A stretch of 64,000 nt of DNA from Clostridiales bacterium (GTDB taxonomy: Bacteria; Bacillota; Clostridia; Peptostreptococcales; Anaerovoracaceae). The notes below the pieces were generated by a model that ran no database searches, was not told the DNA's origin, and saw only the letters and a program-made list of their open reading frames with translations. Shown here piece after piece: positions 19,101 to 28,014 of this stretch; position 1 is the stretch's first letter; the number at the start of each line of letters is the position of its first letter. Made by a program: the position numbers and the translations under genes. The stretch lies in assembly GCA_012513435.1 (NCBI GenBank), contig JAAZCE010000017.1:1-64000 (forward strand), written 5' to 3'.

Positions 19101-19689
19101 AGGAGCCATAGAGGAATACGAAACGGTAAGAGAAAGATATGAGTTTCTGACAGGTCAGCAGGCCGATATTCAGAAAGCTATGGACAATCTGAACAAGATA
19201 ATAGAAGATATGGACAAGGCTATCAAGATTAAGTTCAAGGAGAGTTTTGATAAGATAGTAGTGAACTTTGAGGAAAAATTCCAGGAGCTTTTTGGAGGCG
19301 GCCACGCAGAGTTGAGACTTTCCGATGAAAACAATCCTCTTGAATCCAATATAGACATCGTGGCACAGCCACCGGGAAAGAAGCTGCAGAATATCAATCT
19401 GCTGTCCGGCGGAGAGAAGACCTTGACAGCTATCGCCCTTATGTTTGCAGTGCTCAAGGCCAAGCCTACGCCGTTCTGCATACTGGACGAGGTGGAAGCG
19501 GCCCTTGACGATAACAACATAGACAGATTCATCAGCTGCCTCAGAAAACTTATGGGAATCCAGTTCACACTGGTTACACACCAGAAGGCAACCATGGAAC
19601 ATGCAGATGTGCTGTATGGTGTGACCATGCCGGAAAAGGGAGTATCAAAGGTGCTGTCGCTGAATCTGGAAGACGATTTTGAGATATAA
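16147..19689 (+). CDS. smc: Chromosome partition protein SMC
   Basis: ATPase that compacts and segregates the chromosome together with ScpA and ScpB. 1180 residues, the normal size. N-terminal Walker A GPNGSGKSN (about 32-40) and Q-loop; two long antiparallel coiled coils (about 165-500 and 670-1000) around a hinge domain with the conserved GGxxG-type turns (GAITGG). The C-terminal head has the signature LSGGEK near 1085 and Walker B ILDEVEAALDD near 1112. Start overlaps rnc. rnc-smc-ftsY is a classical Firmicutes order. Confidence 0.97.
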   Translation: MYFKKIKMHGFKSFAEPVTIEFTQGITCIVGPNGSGKSNISDAIRWVLGEQSPKMLRGGKMEEVIFSGTAGRKSRGMAEVTLVIDNEDGSLPIDYKEVAITRRMFRSGESEYHINGNQCRLRDIRELIMDTGIGVDGYSLIGQGKISDILSNKTESRREIFEEAAGIVMYRTKKAESERKLTATTANMDRVKDIVGEIEGRIDGLREDSVKAKEYIKLRDRYKELEINIILKNVENLELKNEYMKDDLSELQMTIDTAKENRTELEQKLADLSSKSEALEAISVETREKLLAAIDELNTLVNKSEINKERLVAIEENSARLTEEIKQQEEKLAREQDNSENVKLQKNGVDRRLLEMKRQLQDKISVYEAMTEEMARLLKQADEYKSQIFELDRKINSDKAEINSLQMLGETLDRRQNTLLQEKDTGQDSNKETLDKLNTIKREKQEFEGALNQLRNNAEKKRKKFLQDQEEERALAKSVEELRISLGQLSARKKTIEEMESNYEGYNYAVKHVMKSGLRGIHGVVADLIKVPEGYEMAMETALGAAIQNIVCDDDASAKEAIKSLKVNKAGRMTFLPVDSIRGRMSKDDRLSSEQGFLGFGPECVEFDSKYASIADYLLGRVILVDNMDNAVRMSKKGVGFRFVTLEGEVINASGAITGGKYKNKSANILDRKAEIVSMEREIAQKTVERKKWGERLDALRKDISSFGTEVNGLEEEIRAYERKVLSKDNEVSLSESMLRDIKTSGDKLRKELENIRSEKDNSAAMIQRLKTGIEKNYIAIKEAEKLSEEKLDEYNGRKTLFDKINEDITEARINLNTCENEQEHADEIYGRIEAVVEELRADIKAKGLRLDGLKGEKDRITLGTGDSGALLKAKEEEKFRLDEYMDEVTEEKAQVIGNLALCNAEKEESNSKLESLQNQKYELEIKKAKNETQLETYKDRLWDDFEISYIQAMEFKNDEFVMSSAVKENRQIKNRMKELGEVNVGAIEEYETVRERYEFLTGQQADIQKAMDNLNKIIEDMDKAIKIKFKESFDKIVVNFEEKFQELFGGGHAELRLSDENNPLESNIDIVAQPPGKKLQNINLLSGGEKTLTAIALMFAVLKAKPTPFCILDEVEAALDDNNIDRFISCLRKLMGIQFTLVTHQKATMEHADVLYGVTMPEKGVSKVLSLNLEDDFEI

Positions 19690-19704
19690 AAAAGGAGAAG
19701 CCAG

Positions 19705-20601
19705 ATGCTGAATGAAGACAAAAAGTCCTTTTTCGGGAAGCTGTCCCAGAGAATAGGCGACGCCCTTATGGCAAGGGCTTCCATAGATGATGATTTTCTT
19801 GACGAGCTTGAGGAGATACTGATAACGTCCGATATAGGCATGGAAACCACTATGAAAATAGTGGAGACCTTAAGGACTGAAATAAGAACAAACAACCTTA
19901 CAAGCCCCCATGCCATCAAAGTGAGGCTGGGGAAGATAATAGCCAGCCTCATGGATAAGAAGGAGTCTCACGGCCTCTGTCAGGATACGCCGCTTGTCAT
20001 TCTTATGATAGGAATAAACGGAGGCGGCAAGACTACCTCCATAGGTAAAATCGCCCATAAGCTGAAGGCTGAAGGTAAATCAGTCATCCTTGCAGCTGCG
20101 GACACATTCAGAGCGGCGGCAGCAGAGCAGCTGGTAATATGGGGTCAGCGCGTGGGAATCAATGTTATCAAGCACAAAGAAGGTGCAGACCCATCGGCAG
20201 TCTTATACGACGCCATCCAGTCAGCTAAGTCTAGGAGTATAGACGTGCTTATCTGTGATACGGCGGGAAGGCTTCAGAACAAGAAGAACCTTATGGATGA
20301 ACTAAATAAAATGAACAAGGTCATAGACAGAGAATATCCTGAGGCCGCCAGGGAAACACTCCTTGTAATAGACGCCACCACAGGCAAGAACGCCGTTTCT
20401 CAGGTCAAGGAATTCGACCAGGCTGCCAACATTACGGGTATCGTACTTACCAAGCTGGATGGTACTGCCAAGGGCGGTATAGTTGTTACAATTGCAGACG
20501 AGTTTGACATGCCTGTAAAGTTTATAGGCGTCGGGGAAGGGATAGATGACCTTAAGGAATTCAACTCTAAGGAATTTGCGGAAGGAATATTCAATGAGTA
20601 A
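19705..20601 (+). CDS. ftsY: Signal recognition particle receptor FtsY
   Basis: Membrane-associated GTPase that receives SRP-ribosome complexes. 298 residues with the N domain (about 1-90) and G domain: [15 protein letters not shown] (the more common form has GVNGVGKTT), [26 protein letters not shown] and the closing [12 protein letters not shown]. It lacks the long acidic A domain of E. coli FtsY, as in Bacillus. AAAGGAGAAG ribosome site. Overlaps der by 8 nt. Confidence 0.96.
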   Translation: MLNEDKKSFFGKLSQRIGDALMARASIDDDFLDELEEILITSDIGMETTMKIVETLRTEIRTNNLTSPHAIKVRLGKIIASLMDKKESHGLCQDTPLVILMIGINGGGKTTSIGKIAHKLKAEGKSVILAAADTFRAAAAEQLVIWGQRVGINVIKHKEGADPSAVLYDAIQSAKSRSIDVLICDTAGRLQNKKNLMDELNKMNKVIDREYPEAARETLLVIDATTGKNAVSQVKEFDQAANITGIVLTKLDGTAKGGIVVTIADEFDMPVKFIGVGEGIDDLKEFNSKEFAEGIFNE

Positions 20602-21919
20602 ACCATTGGTAGCCGTCGTTGGACGGCCTAATGTGGGGAAATCCACGTTTTTTAATAAAATAGTCGGGCAGAGAGTATCAATTGTAGAGGATACTCCCGG
20701 CGTTACACGAGACAGGATATACGCCGAAGCGGAATGGTCAGGCGTTCATTTTGCGTTAATTGATACGGGAGGTATAGAGCCTGACAGCAAGGACATAATC
20801 CTTTCCCAGATGAGGGAGCAGGCCCAGATGGCTATGGACACCTCAGATGTGATACTTTTCATGACCGACGGTAAGGAGGGAGTCACCTCTGCTGATAGGG
20901 AAGTGGCATCCATGCTAATGAGGACAGGCAAACAGGTAGTGCTTACGGTCAATAAGATAGACGGCAAGACCCTGCCAGATGATTTCTATGATTTCTATGA
21001 GCTGGGACTGGGAGAACCTATACCTATTTCTGCGGCTAATATGCTGAACCTGGGAGACCTTCTGGACAGGATAATTGAGAGTTTTTCTCAAGGGGCAGGC
21101 ATGCCGGAAGAGGACCTTATCAAGATAGCAATGATAGGCAAGCCTAACGTAGGCAAGTCCTCTCTGGTCAACAAACTCCTTGGAGAAAACCGAGTAATAG
21201 TTTCGCCTATTGCGGGAACTACCAGGGATTCCATAGACACACCGTTTGAGAAGGACGGAGAAAAATATCTCCTCATAGATACAGCAGGAATAAGAAGAAA
21301 AAGCAAGGTAAACGAAGATATAGAAAGATTTAGCGTGATAAGGGCCGTAGCTGCCATCGAAAGGTGCGACGTCTGCCTCCTTATGATAGATGCTCAGGAA
21401 GGCATTACGGAGCAGGATAAAAAAATCGCCGGCATTGCCCATGAGGCAGGCAAGGGTATAGTGGTAGTAGTAAACAAATGGGATTTGCTGGACAAGGAAA
21501 CCAACACCATGAGCCGGTTCAAGAAGGATATAGCCAAGGAGCTTACATTCATGGCATATGCACCATCTGTATTTATTTCGGCACTGACAGGACAGCGGGT
21601 AACCCACGTTATCGACATGGCCAAGTACGTTGCCGAAAACAGATCAATGAGAGTGCCTACGGGCCAGCTCAATAGCCTGATAGCAGATGCCACCATGATG
21701 AAGCAGCCGCCTTCGGACAAGGGCAAGAGGCTTAAGATATATTATGTTACACAGGTAGGTGTTAAGCCGCCCCTGTTTTCATTCAAGATAAATTCAAGGC
21801 CTCTTATGCATTTTTCATATTCAAGATATTTGGAAAACAAGATAAGGGAGGCCTTTGGCTTTGAAGGGACTTCAATAAAATTCGTATTCAGAGAAAAGGG
21901 AGAGAAAGAAGATGTTTAG
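20594..21919 (+). CDS. der: Ribosome-associated double GTPase Der (EngA)
   Basis: 50S-subunit assembly factor with two tandem GTPase domains: GRPNVGKS near residue 9 and GKPNVGKS near 183, each with DTxG ([18 protein letters not shown]) and NKxD motifs, followed by a KH-like domain (about 355-441). 441 residues, typical length. Start chosen at ATG 20594 ([15 protein letters not shown]); an upstream in-frame ATG inside ftsY would add 16 atypical residues. Overlaps ftsY and plsY by 8 nt each. Confidence 0.96.
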   Translation: MSKPLVAVVGRPNVGKSTFFNKIVGQRVSIVEDTPGVTRDRIYAEAEWSGVHFALIDTGGIEPDSKDIILSQMREQAQMAMDTSDVILFMTDGKEGVTSADREVASMLMRTGKQVVLTVNKIDGKTLPDDFYDFYELGLGEPIPISAANMLNLGDLLDRIIESFSQGAGMPEEDLIKIAMIGKPNVGKSSLVNKLLGENRVIVSPIAGTTRDSIDTPFEKDGEKYLLIDTAGIRRKSKVNEDIERFSVIRAVAAIERCDVCLLMIDAQEGITEQDKKIAGIAHEAGKGIVVVVNKWDLLDKETNTMSRFKKDIAKELTFMAYAPSVFISALTGQRVTHVIDMAKYVAENRSMRVPTGQLNSLIADATMMKQPPSDKGKRLKIYYVTQVGVKPPLFSFKINSRPLMHFSYSRYLENKIREAFGFEGTSIKFVFREKGEKEDV

Positions 21920-22514
21920 TGGCATTGGCCCTGCAATAGCAGTAATTGTAATAGCATATTTAATAGGTAATATTTCCCCGTCTATCATTTTGGCAAAGGC
22001 CAATGGAATAGACATTAAGAAGGAAGGTAGCGGCAATGCAGGGACCACCAACGCCCTCAGGGTAATGGGGAAAAAAGCGGGAGTCATTACACTTGTCATA
22101 GATGTTTTAAAGGGCGTTGCAGCCGTTCTCCTTGGAGCTTTCGTAGCAGGCAGTCCTGCAGTTTACTGGTGTGCTCTCGCTGTAGTATGCGGTCATGTAT
22201 GGCCTGCTTTTTACAGATTTAAGGGAGGCAAAGGTGTAGCTACGGTCTTCGGAGCAGCAGTAGGAATAAATCCCGTATTTGGGTTTTCAGCTCTGGGCAT
22301 AGTTATAATTATCGTGCTTTTGACAAAGAGAATGTCGGTAGGCTCCCTGACAGGGGCTGTATGCTTTCCTGTTCTTGCCATTTTTATGGAAAGGGATTTC
22401 TTCACGGTAGCCTGCATAATGGCTCTTCTCATCATATACAATCACAGAGCAAACATCGGAAGGCTGGTTAAGGGCGAGGAGCCTGTAATGAGCATTTTTA
22501 ATAAGCAAAAGTAG
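21912..22514 (+). CDS. plsY: Glycerol-3-phosphate acyltransferase PlsY
   Basis: Membrane enzyme that transfers the acyl group from PlsX-made acyl-phosphate to glycerol 3-phosphate. 200 residues with about five to six hydrophobic segments. Conserved cytoplasmic motifs are [35 protein letters not shown] and a late HRANIGRL. Located between der and gpsA, whose product makes its substrate sn-glycerol 3-phosphate. Confidence 0.95.
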   Translation: MFSGIGPAIAVIVIAYLIGNISPSIILAKANGIDIKKEGSGNAGTTNALRVMGKKAGVITLVIDVLKGVAAVLLGAFVAGSPAVYWCALAVVCGHVWPAFYRFKGGKGVATVFGAAVGINPVFGFSALGIVIIIVLLTKRMSVGSLTGAVCFPVLAIFMERDFFTVACIMALLIIYNHRANIGRLVKGEEPVMSIFNKQK

Positions 22515-22533
22515 TTTAAGGAGGAACTGTGTA

Positions 22534-23529
22534 ATGAAGACGATAGGCGTAATAGGTGCGGGAAGCTGGGGAACGGCTCTTGCTACGGTACTTGCAGGCA
22601 AAGGCCACCAAGTAAGGATTTGGGATATTGATGAGAAGCACTTGAAATCCATGGAAAGCCACAGAGAAAATGTGGACTATCTTCCGGGAGTGCCTCTCAA
22701 TGAAAATATAAAAATAGCTTATACTACGGAAGAGGCTTTGAAGAATGTCGATGTTGTACTTTTCTCGGCGCCCGCACAGCATTTCAGAGCAGCTCTAAGC
22801 TCTGCCAAGGCATTTATCAAGCCGGAGACCTTCATTATCAACGTAGCCAAGGGCATTGAGCAGAAAAGTCTTAAAAGAATGTCTCAGGTAGCTGCCGAGG
22901 AACTGGATATGAACAGGTATGTAGTTCTATCAGGCCCTTCTCATGCAGAAGAGGTAGGCAGAAGGCTTCCCACAACAGTTGCCACTGCTTCCGTTAACTT
23001 GAAGGCGGCAGAAGAAATTCAGGACCTATTTATCACTGAGAGATTCAGAGTATATACAACCGAGGACGTAATAGGTGTCGAGCTGGGAGGTGCTTTGAAG
23101 AACATTATCGCTTTGGGCGCAGGGATATCCGACGGCATGGGTTTTGGCGACAACGCCAAGGCAGCTCTTATGACAAGAGGACTTGCAGAAATAACCAGGC
23201 TGGGGCTGAAGCTGGGAGCCAGGCCCGAAACCTTTGCAGGCCTTACGGGAACGGGAGATTTAATCGTGACCTGTACGAGTATGCACTCAAGAAACAGAAG
23301 GTGCGGTATTATGATAGGCGAAGGATTAGAACCTGACGAAGCCACGGCTAAGGTTGGAATGGTAGTAGAAGGAATGTTTACGACGGAAGCCGCCTATGAG
23401 CTGGCAAAGAGAGAAAATGTTGATATGCCTATAACCGAAGCTATTTACAGAACAGTTAAGGGTGAAATAAAGGCAGCCGAAGCAGTTGAGATGCTCATGG
23501 GACGAGTAAGAAAACATGAGCAAGGATAG
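22534..23529 (+). CDS. gpsA: Glycerol-3-phosphate dehydrogenase [NAD(P)+]
   Basis: Reduces dihydroxyacetone phosphate to sn-glycerol 3-phosphate for phospholipid synthesis. 331 residues, normal length. N-terminal Rossmann motif GAGSWGTALATVLAGKGH; conserved blocks LSGPSHAEEV, GVELGGALKNIIALGAGISDGMGFGDN (catalytic Lys) and GLTGTGDLIVTCTS. The AAGGAGGAACTGTGTA leader gives a strong ribosome site. Directly follows plsY, matching metabolic order. Confidence 0.96.
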   Translation: MKTIGVIGAGSWGTALATVLAGKGHQVRIWDIDEKHLKSMESHRENVDYLPGVPLNENIKIAYTTEEALKNVDVVLFSAPAQHFRAALSSAKAFIKPETFIINVAKGIEQKSLKRMSQVAAEELDMNRYVVLSGPSHAEEVGRRLPTTVATASVNLKAAEEIQDLFITERFRVYTTEDVIGVELGGALKNIIALGAGISDGMGFGDNAKAALMTRGLAEITRLGLKLGARPETFAGLTGTGDLIVTCTSMHSRNRRCGIMIGEGLEPDEATAKVGMVVEGMFTTEAAYELAKRENVDMPITEAIYRTVKGEIKAAEAVEMLMGRVRKHEQG

Positions 23530-23533
23530 AATA

Positions 23534-24901
23534 ATGAATTTACTTGAAGGTAGGAAATACAATATCATAACATTTGGCTGCCAGATGAACGAGCATGATT
23601 CGGAAACGATTTCCGGAATGTTGCAGGAAAAAGGATGCAGGGAGGTTCTGACAAAAGAAGAATCGGACATAACGGTCATCAATACCTGTAGCATAAGAGA
23701 GAATGCGGACAAACGATTTTTCGGTACTCTCGGTCAGCTGAAGAAGATAAAAGAAAAAAATCCCCAATATATTGCCTGCGTCTGCGGCTGTATGATGCAG
23801 CAGCAGCACATTATAGATACTGTCAAGAAAAAGTATCCGTGGGTGGATATTATATTCGGGACTCATAATATAGACAGATTCCCACAGCTTCTCGAAAAGG
23901 TAGCCTGCGAAAAGCAGAAGATATTTGAGATAATGGAGGACAGACAGGATATCGTAGAGAACCTTCCTGCCAAGAGGCTGTTCAGGCACAAGGCCTTTGT
24001 CAACATAATGTACGGCTGCAATAACTTCTGCACATACTGCATAGTGCCCTATACCAGAGGGCGTGAGAAGAACAGACATCCGGAGGATATTCTAGATGAA
24101 GTCAGAGGGCTTGTTGGCGACGGGGTAAATGAGGTCACGCTCCTTGGTCAGAACGTTAATTCATACAGGGGCCGAGGTAAGAAGGCAGAAGATACCGACA
24201 CTGTATGTGATTTTGCCGATTTGATTTATATGCTCAATGATGTAGAGGGACTGGAAAGAATAAGATTTATGACATCTCATCCTAAGGATCTGTCTGACAA
24301 GCTTATTCAGGCCTATGTGGACTGCGACAAGCTGTGCAATTATATTCATCTGCCTGTACAATCGGGAAGTGACAGTATTCTTCAGGCTATGAACAGGAAG
24401 TATTCCAGAGAACATTATCTGGAACTTGTGAGAAAGCTGACAGAAGCGGTGCCAGGGATAACCGTGAGCACCGATATAATAGTGGGATTTCCTGGAGAGA
24501 CGGAAGCGGACTTTGAAGAAACTCTCAGCCTTGTAAAGCAGGTTAAGTACGATTCCGCTTTTACATTTCTCTACTCCATACGCAAGGGAACTCCGGCAGC
24601 GGAATACGATGACCAGATTCCCGAAAGCATCAAACACGAGAGGTTTAACAGGCTGGTGGATGCCGTCAACGAGGCCAGCGCCCATAACAACGCCGCTTAC
24701 GTAGGTCGCATAGAAAAAGTTCTTGTCGATGGTAGGAGCAAGAGAAAGGACAACACTCTTACAGGAAGGACCGAAGGCTTCAAGCTGGTGGATTTTCCGG
24801 GTGACGACAGCCTCATAGGCCAGATAGTCAACATTGAGATAACAGAAGGCAAAACCTTCAGCCTCTTCGGCAAGGTGGTTCAAAGGCATGCTGCGTTTTG
24901 A
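23534..24901 (+). CDS. miaB: tRNA-2-methylthio-N6-dimethylallyladenosine synthase MiaB
   Basis: Radical SAM methylthiotransferase that makes ms2i6A37 in tRNA. 455 residues from ATG 23534 (MNLLEGRKYNIITFGCQMNE), chosen because AAGGA lies 7 nt upstream; an in-frame ATG at 23516 would overlap gpsA. The N-terminal domain has three cluster cysteines (GCQMNEHDSE, NTCSIRENAD, CGCMMQQ). The radical SAM motif CNNFCTYC sits near residue 158, and a C-terminal TRAM domain starts at about 385. The set of motifs favours MiaB over MtaB or RimO. Confidence 0.93.
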   Translation: MNLLEGRKYNIITFGCQMNEHDSETISGMLQEKGCREVLTKEESDITVINTCSIRENADKRFFGTLGQLKKIKEKNPQYIACVCGCMMQQQHIIDTVKKKYPWVDIIFGTHNIDRFPQLLEKVACEKQKIFEIMEDRQDIVENLPAKRLFRHKAFVNIMYGCNNFCTYCIVPYTRGREKNRHPEDILDEVRGLVGDGVNEVTLLGQNVNSYRGRGKKAEDTDTVCDFADLIYMLNDVEGLERIRFMTSHPKDLSDKLIQAYVDCDKLCNYIHLPVQSGSDSILQAMNRKYSREHYLELVRKLTEAVPGITVSTDIIVGFPGETEADFEETLSLVKQVKYDSAFTFLYSIRKGTPAAEYDDQIPESIKHERFNRLVDAVNEASAHNNAAYVGRIEKVLVDGRSKRKDNTLTGRTEGFKLVDFPGDDSLIGQIVNIEITEGKTFSLFGKVVQRHAAF

Positions 24902-24965
24902 ACGGTAAAATTCCTGCGGCACCAGAGGGATGACGCAATATCACAGAGAAATACCAACAAATAAC

Positions 24966-24993
24966 GAATAAATAACAAACCTCTTCATATACT
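24966..24993 (+). promoter_or_regulatory. Sigma-E-like sporulation promoter for spoIVA
   Basis: GAATAAA (24966-24972), 13-nt spacer, CATATACT (24986-24993). This resembles the mother-cell sigma-E consensus (GNATATT / CATACANT with 13-15 nt), differing at one base in the -10. Predicted transcription start falls near 25000, before the TTG start at 25033. Confidence 0.55.
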
Positions 24994-25032
24994 GTATTGA
25001 TTTACAGTCAAGGTAATGGGGAGGTTTTTAAT

Positions 25033-26511
25033 TTGGAGAATATAAATATTTACGAAAACATAGGCAAGCGCACAGGCGGTGATATTTACATAGGAGTAGT
25101 GGGACCTGTCAGAGCCGGCAAATCCACCTTTATCAAAAGGTTCATGGATTTAATGGTTATCCCCAATGTCAGCAATCAATATGAGAAGCAACGCATCCTT
25201 GACGAAATGCCTCAGAGCGGCACGGGGAAGACCATAACCACCACCGAACCTAAATTCATACCGGCGGAAGCGGCGGAGCTGGAGCTTGGGCAGAACATGA
25301 GTCTTAAGGTGCGCCTTGTGGATTGCGTAGGGTACTTGATTCCAGGGGCTATGGGTCATATGGAGGACGGGGAAGCGAGAATGGTAGCTACACCTTGGAG
25401 CGAAAGCAAGATTCCATTTGAAGAGGCTGCCGAGATAGGCACCGAAAAGGTAATAAAGGAACATTCCACAGTAGGCATAGTTGTAACAACCGATGGCACT
25501 ATCGAAACAATGGAAAGAAGCAGCTATGAGGGTGCAGAGGAAAGGGTCATTAATCAGCTGAGAGAGCTAAACAAACCCTTCGTTATCATACTGAACTCAA
25601 CCAAGCCTAAATCTAATACAGCGGTGGACCTGGCAAAGAGTCTGGAGGAAAAATATGGCGTACCTGTAACGGCTCTGGACTGTGTGCGAGCATCGGAGGA
25701 TGACGTAAGCGGGGTGATGGAAGATCTTCTGGGACGCTTCCCTGTGAAGGAAATTATTTTCCAGGTTCCGGGATATATGGAAGGCCTTCAAAGAGACCAC
25801 TGGCTCAAGTCGAGACTCATAGAGAATATAAGGTTCTGGGCACAGCGATTCACCACTATTGCAGACCTTCAGGAAATAAGCGGTGAGCTGAGTGACGGAG
25901 AGCTGGTTGAGAGCATCCAGATACGCAGCATGGATATGGGAACGGGAGTAATAGAGCTGCGCCTCGACATGGAAGAGGGCCTATACTACAAAATAATAAC
26001 AGAGCTTATGGAGGAAACCGTTGAAAACGATTATCAGTTCTTTAGCCTTCTCAGGGAATTCTCCGAGGCAAAAAAAGCTTACGACAAGCTGAAGGGTGCA
26101 ATGGAACAGGTGGAAAGCAGAGGGTACGGCATAGTGGAGCCTAAGCTCAGCGAAATGGCTCTCGACGAACCGGAGGTATTCAAGCAGGGGAATAAATATG
26201 GTGTAAAGATTAGAGCCAAGGCACCTACCCTGCATATAATCAAAACCGATATAACCACAGAAGTATCACCTGTAGTGGGCAGCGAAAAACAATCGGAGGA
26301 CCTTGTGGCAAGTCTTAAGGACGATATGGAAAGTTCCCCTAACGGCATCTGGGATACTAACATATTCGGAAAATCCTTGTACGATATGGTGACGGAGCAG
26401 ATGGAGAGTAAAATAGCCTCCGTTCCCGATAATATAAGGATAAAAATGCAAAAATCTCTTCAAAAAATAAGCGATGAAGGAAAAGAATATTTTATCTGTA
26501 TTGTGATTTAA
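25033..26511 (+). CDS. spoIVA: Stage IV sporulation protein A (spore coat assembly ATPase)
   Basis: ATP-hydrolysing protein that polymerises on the forespore surface as the base layer of the coat. I place the start at TTG 25033, giving MENINIYENIGKRTGGDIYI and 492 residues, the same length as the Bacillus subtilis protein. GGGGAGG lies 8 nt upstream, and the longer frame from 24997 would begin before the predicted transcript. Walker A GPVRAGKST is near residues 24-32. The GTPase-like fold has a DCVGY switch, TTDGTI and an NSTKP motif. The C-terminal domain ends in the typical FICIVI. It shows the organism is, or recently was, an endospore former. Confidence 0.95.
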   Translation: MENINIYENIGKRTGGDIYIGVVGPVRAGKSTFIKRFMDLMVIPNVSNQYEKQRILDEMPQSGTGKTITTTEPKFIPAEAAELELGQNMSLKVRLVDCVGYLIPGAMGHMEDGEARMVATPWSESKIPFEEAAEIGTEKVIKEHSTVGIVVTTDGTIETMERSSYEGAEERVINQLRELNKPFVIILNSTKPKSNTAVDLAKSLEEKYGVPVTALDCVRASEDDVSGVMEDLLGRFPVKEIIFQVPGYMEGLQRDHWLKSRLIENIRFWAQRFTTIADLQEISGELSDGELVESIQIRSMDMGTGVIELRLDMEEGLYYKIITELMEETVENDYQFFSLLREFSEAKKAYDKLKGAMEQVESRGYGIVEPKLSEMALDEPEVFKQGNKYGVKIRAKAPTLHIIKTDITTEVSPVVGSEKQSEDLVASLKDDMESSPNGIWDTNIFGKSLYDMVTEQMESKIASVPDNIRIKMQKSLQKISDEGKEYFICIVI

Positions 26512-26527
26512 CGCTTTGGTGTATAAT
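26501..26527 (+). promoter_or_regulatory. Promoter of the MFS gene, apparently giving a leaderless mRNA
   Basis: TTGTGA (26501-26506), 15 nt, perfect TATAAT (26522-26527). The ATG at 26534 lies where transcription would begin, and no Shine-Dalgarno sequence precedes it. The 15-nt spacer is short. Confidence 0.45.
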
Positions 26528-26533
26528 AGACAT

Positions 26534-27901
26534 ATGGATAAATGGACGAAAGAACAAAAAATAACAATAATGGTGGTGGTGATAACATCTTTTATCACCA
26601 CCTTTACAGGCAGCGCATTGAATCTGTCAATACCGGGAATAGGAAATGAATTCGACGTAAGCGCAGGGCTTGTAGGATGGCTGGTCACGGGATATACTTT
26701 GGCGGTAGCCGCTTTTTCCGTACCCTTAGGAAGACTTGCAGACGTTACCTGCAGAAAAAACGTTCTCGTGACGGGACTGTCTATTTTTGTGGTTTGCTGC
26801 ATAGTAACGGTCTTCGCTTCATCTATGACTATGCTCATGACAGTTAGAATAATTCAGGGCATAGGTGCCTCCATGATTTTCAGCACCAACACGGCGGTGC
26901 TTATCAGTGCCTTTCCCGGCTCCATGCGAGGAAGGGTTTTGGGATATTCCATAGCAGCTACATACGTAGGTCTTTCTGCCGGTCCCGTAATCGGCGGCAT
27001 AATGAATCATAATCTGGGGTGGCGGTCCATATTCGTTCTCACAGGAATACTTGGAGTGTCGGCACTTGTTGCGGCCATTAAGGGCCTTAAGGCAGTGAAG
27101 GCAGAAAGCAGCGGCCATTCTCTTGACGTGCCCGGGAATCTGCTTTATGTAGCCTTCATAGTTTCTCTTATGTACGGTCTTTCGGAAATAGCAAAGGGTT
27201 TGCTCCCCGCAGGGCTTGTAGCTTTAGGGATAGTCTTGGGTATTGTCTTTGTCTGGAGGGAGCTTAAGGCAGAGGAGCCTGCCGTCAAGGTTTCCATGTT
27301 CAGGGAAAAGCTAGGATATACATTTTCTAACATCGCGGCTCTCATGAATTATGGGGCTACCTTTGCCATAGGATATCTCATATCCATATATCTTCAGGTC
27401 GTAATGGAATACTCGTCCCAGACTGCAGGGCTTATTATGATTTCTCAGCCGGTTGTAATGGCAGTGCTGTCTCCTGTTATGGGCAGATTTTCGGACAAGC
27501 TTTCGCCTTTTAAAATGTCCTCTTTGGGAATGGTATTCTGTGCTGTGGGAACATTTATGTTCATCTTCGTTGGCAGGGATACATCCCTCGTATATATTAT
27601 CGCGGCCCTGCTCATAACAGGTCTTGGCTTTTCTTTGTTTTCATCGCCTAACACCAACGCTGTTATGTCATGTGTGGAAGAGGAAGACTACGGTGTAGCC
27701 TCCTCCATATTGGCGACCATGCGTTCCATTGGCCATACTCTCAGCATGGTCATCGTGACTATCCTTGTCACAGCCTTTCTTTCCAGTATGCCTCTTGCAG
27801 AAGCGGAGCCGGCAGGTCTGATTAAAGTAATAAACACATCTTTCATAATCTTTACCCTTATCTGCGTGGCAGGAGCTATCATTTCTCTTAAGAGAAAATA
27901 A
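26534..27901 (+). CDS. MFS transporter, drug:H+ antiporter type (EmrB/QacA-like)
   Basis: 455-residue integral membrane protein with about 12-14 hydrophobic segments. It has the DHA signature after the first segment (ALNLSIPGIGNEFD, then LVGWLVTGYTLAVAAFSVPLGRLADV), motif A GRLADVTCRKN, and the antiporter motif C near GLSAGPVIGG. Substrate cannot be told. Start: ATG 26534 without a ribosome site but 7 nt after a TATAAT box; a TTG further upstream would lie before the promoter -10. It stands alone between spoIVA and the his operon. Confidence 0.85.
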   Translation: MDKWTKEQKITIMVVVITSFITTFTGSALNLSIPGIGNEFDVSAGLVGWLVTGYTLAVAAFSVPLGRLADVTCRKNVLVTGLSIFVVCCIVTVFASSMTMLMTVRIIQGIGASMIFSTNTAVLISAFPGSMRGRVLGYSIAATYVGLSAGPVIGGIMNHNLGWRSIFVLTGILGVSALVAAIKGLKAVKAESSGHSLDVPGNLLYVAFIVSLMYGLSEIAKGLLPAGLVALGIVLGIVFVWRELKAEEPAVKVSMFREKLGYTFSNIAALMNYGATFAIGYLISIYLQVVMEYSSQTAGLIMISQPVVMAVLSPVMGRFSDKLSPFKMSSLGMVFCAVGTFMFIFVGRDTSLVYIIAALLITGLGFSLFSSPNTNAVMSCVEEEDYGVASSILATMRSIGHTLSMVIVTILVTAFLSSMPLAEAEPAGLIKVINTSFIIFTLICVAGAIISLKRK

Positions 27902-27914
27902 TTTCCTAAACCCC

Positions 27915-27943
27915 TTGACAATGATATGGCTATGCGTTAACAT
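27915..27943 (+). promoter_or_regulatory. Histidine operon promoter
   Basis: Perfect TTGACA (27915-27920), 17-nt spacer, TAACAT (27938-27943). It precedes hisZ by about 70 nt, the only sizeable spacer upstream of the nine his genes. Confidence 0.6.
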
Positions 27944-27962
27944 GTTATAAGGTTAGAGCGTT

Positions 27963-27986
27963 ATCGCTTTATCAAAATAAAGCGAT
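27963..27986 (+). other. Perfect 10-bp hairpin in the his leader
   Basis: ATCGCTTTAT (27963-27972), loop CAAA, ATAAAGCGAT (27977-27986). No T-tract follows, so it is not a terminator. It lies between the predicted transcription start and the hisZ ribosome site and could act as an operator dyad or as an mRNA stem. Confidence 0.55.
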
Positions 27987-28014
27987 GGAAATATGGAAAC
28001 AAAGAGGGCTTAAC

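Noticed and set aside
19170..19952. 260-codon antisense frame spanning the smc/ftsY junction
   Set aside because: Covers two certain genes on the other strand and is serine/leucine-rich low-complexity sequence.
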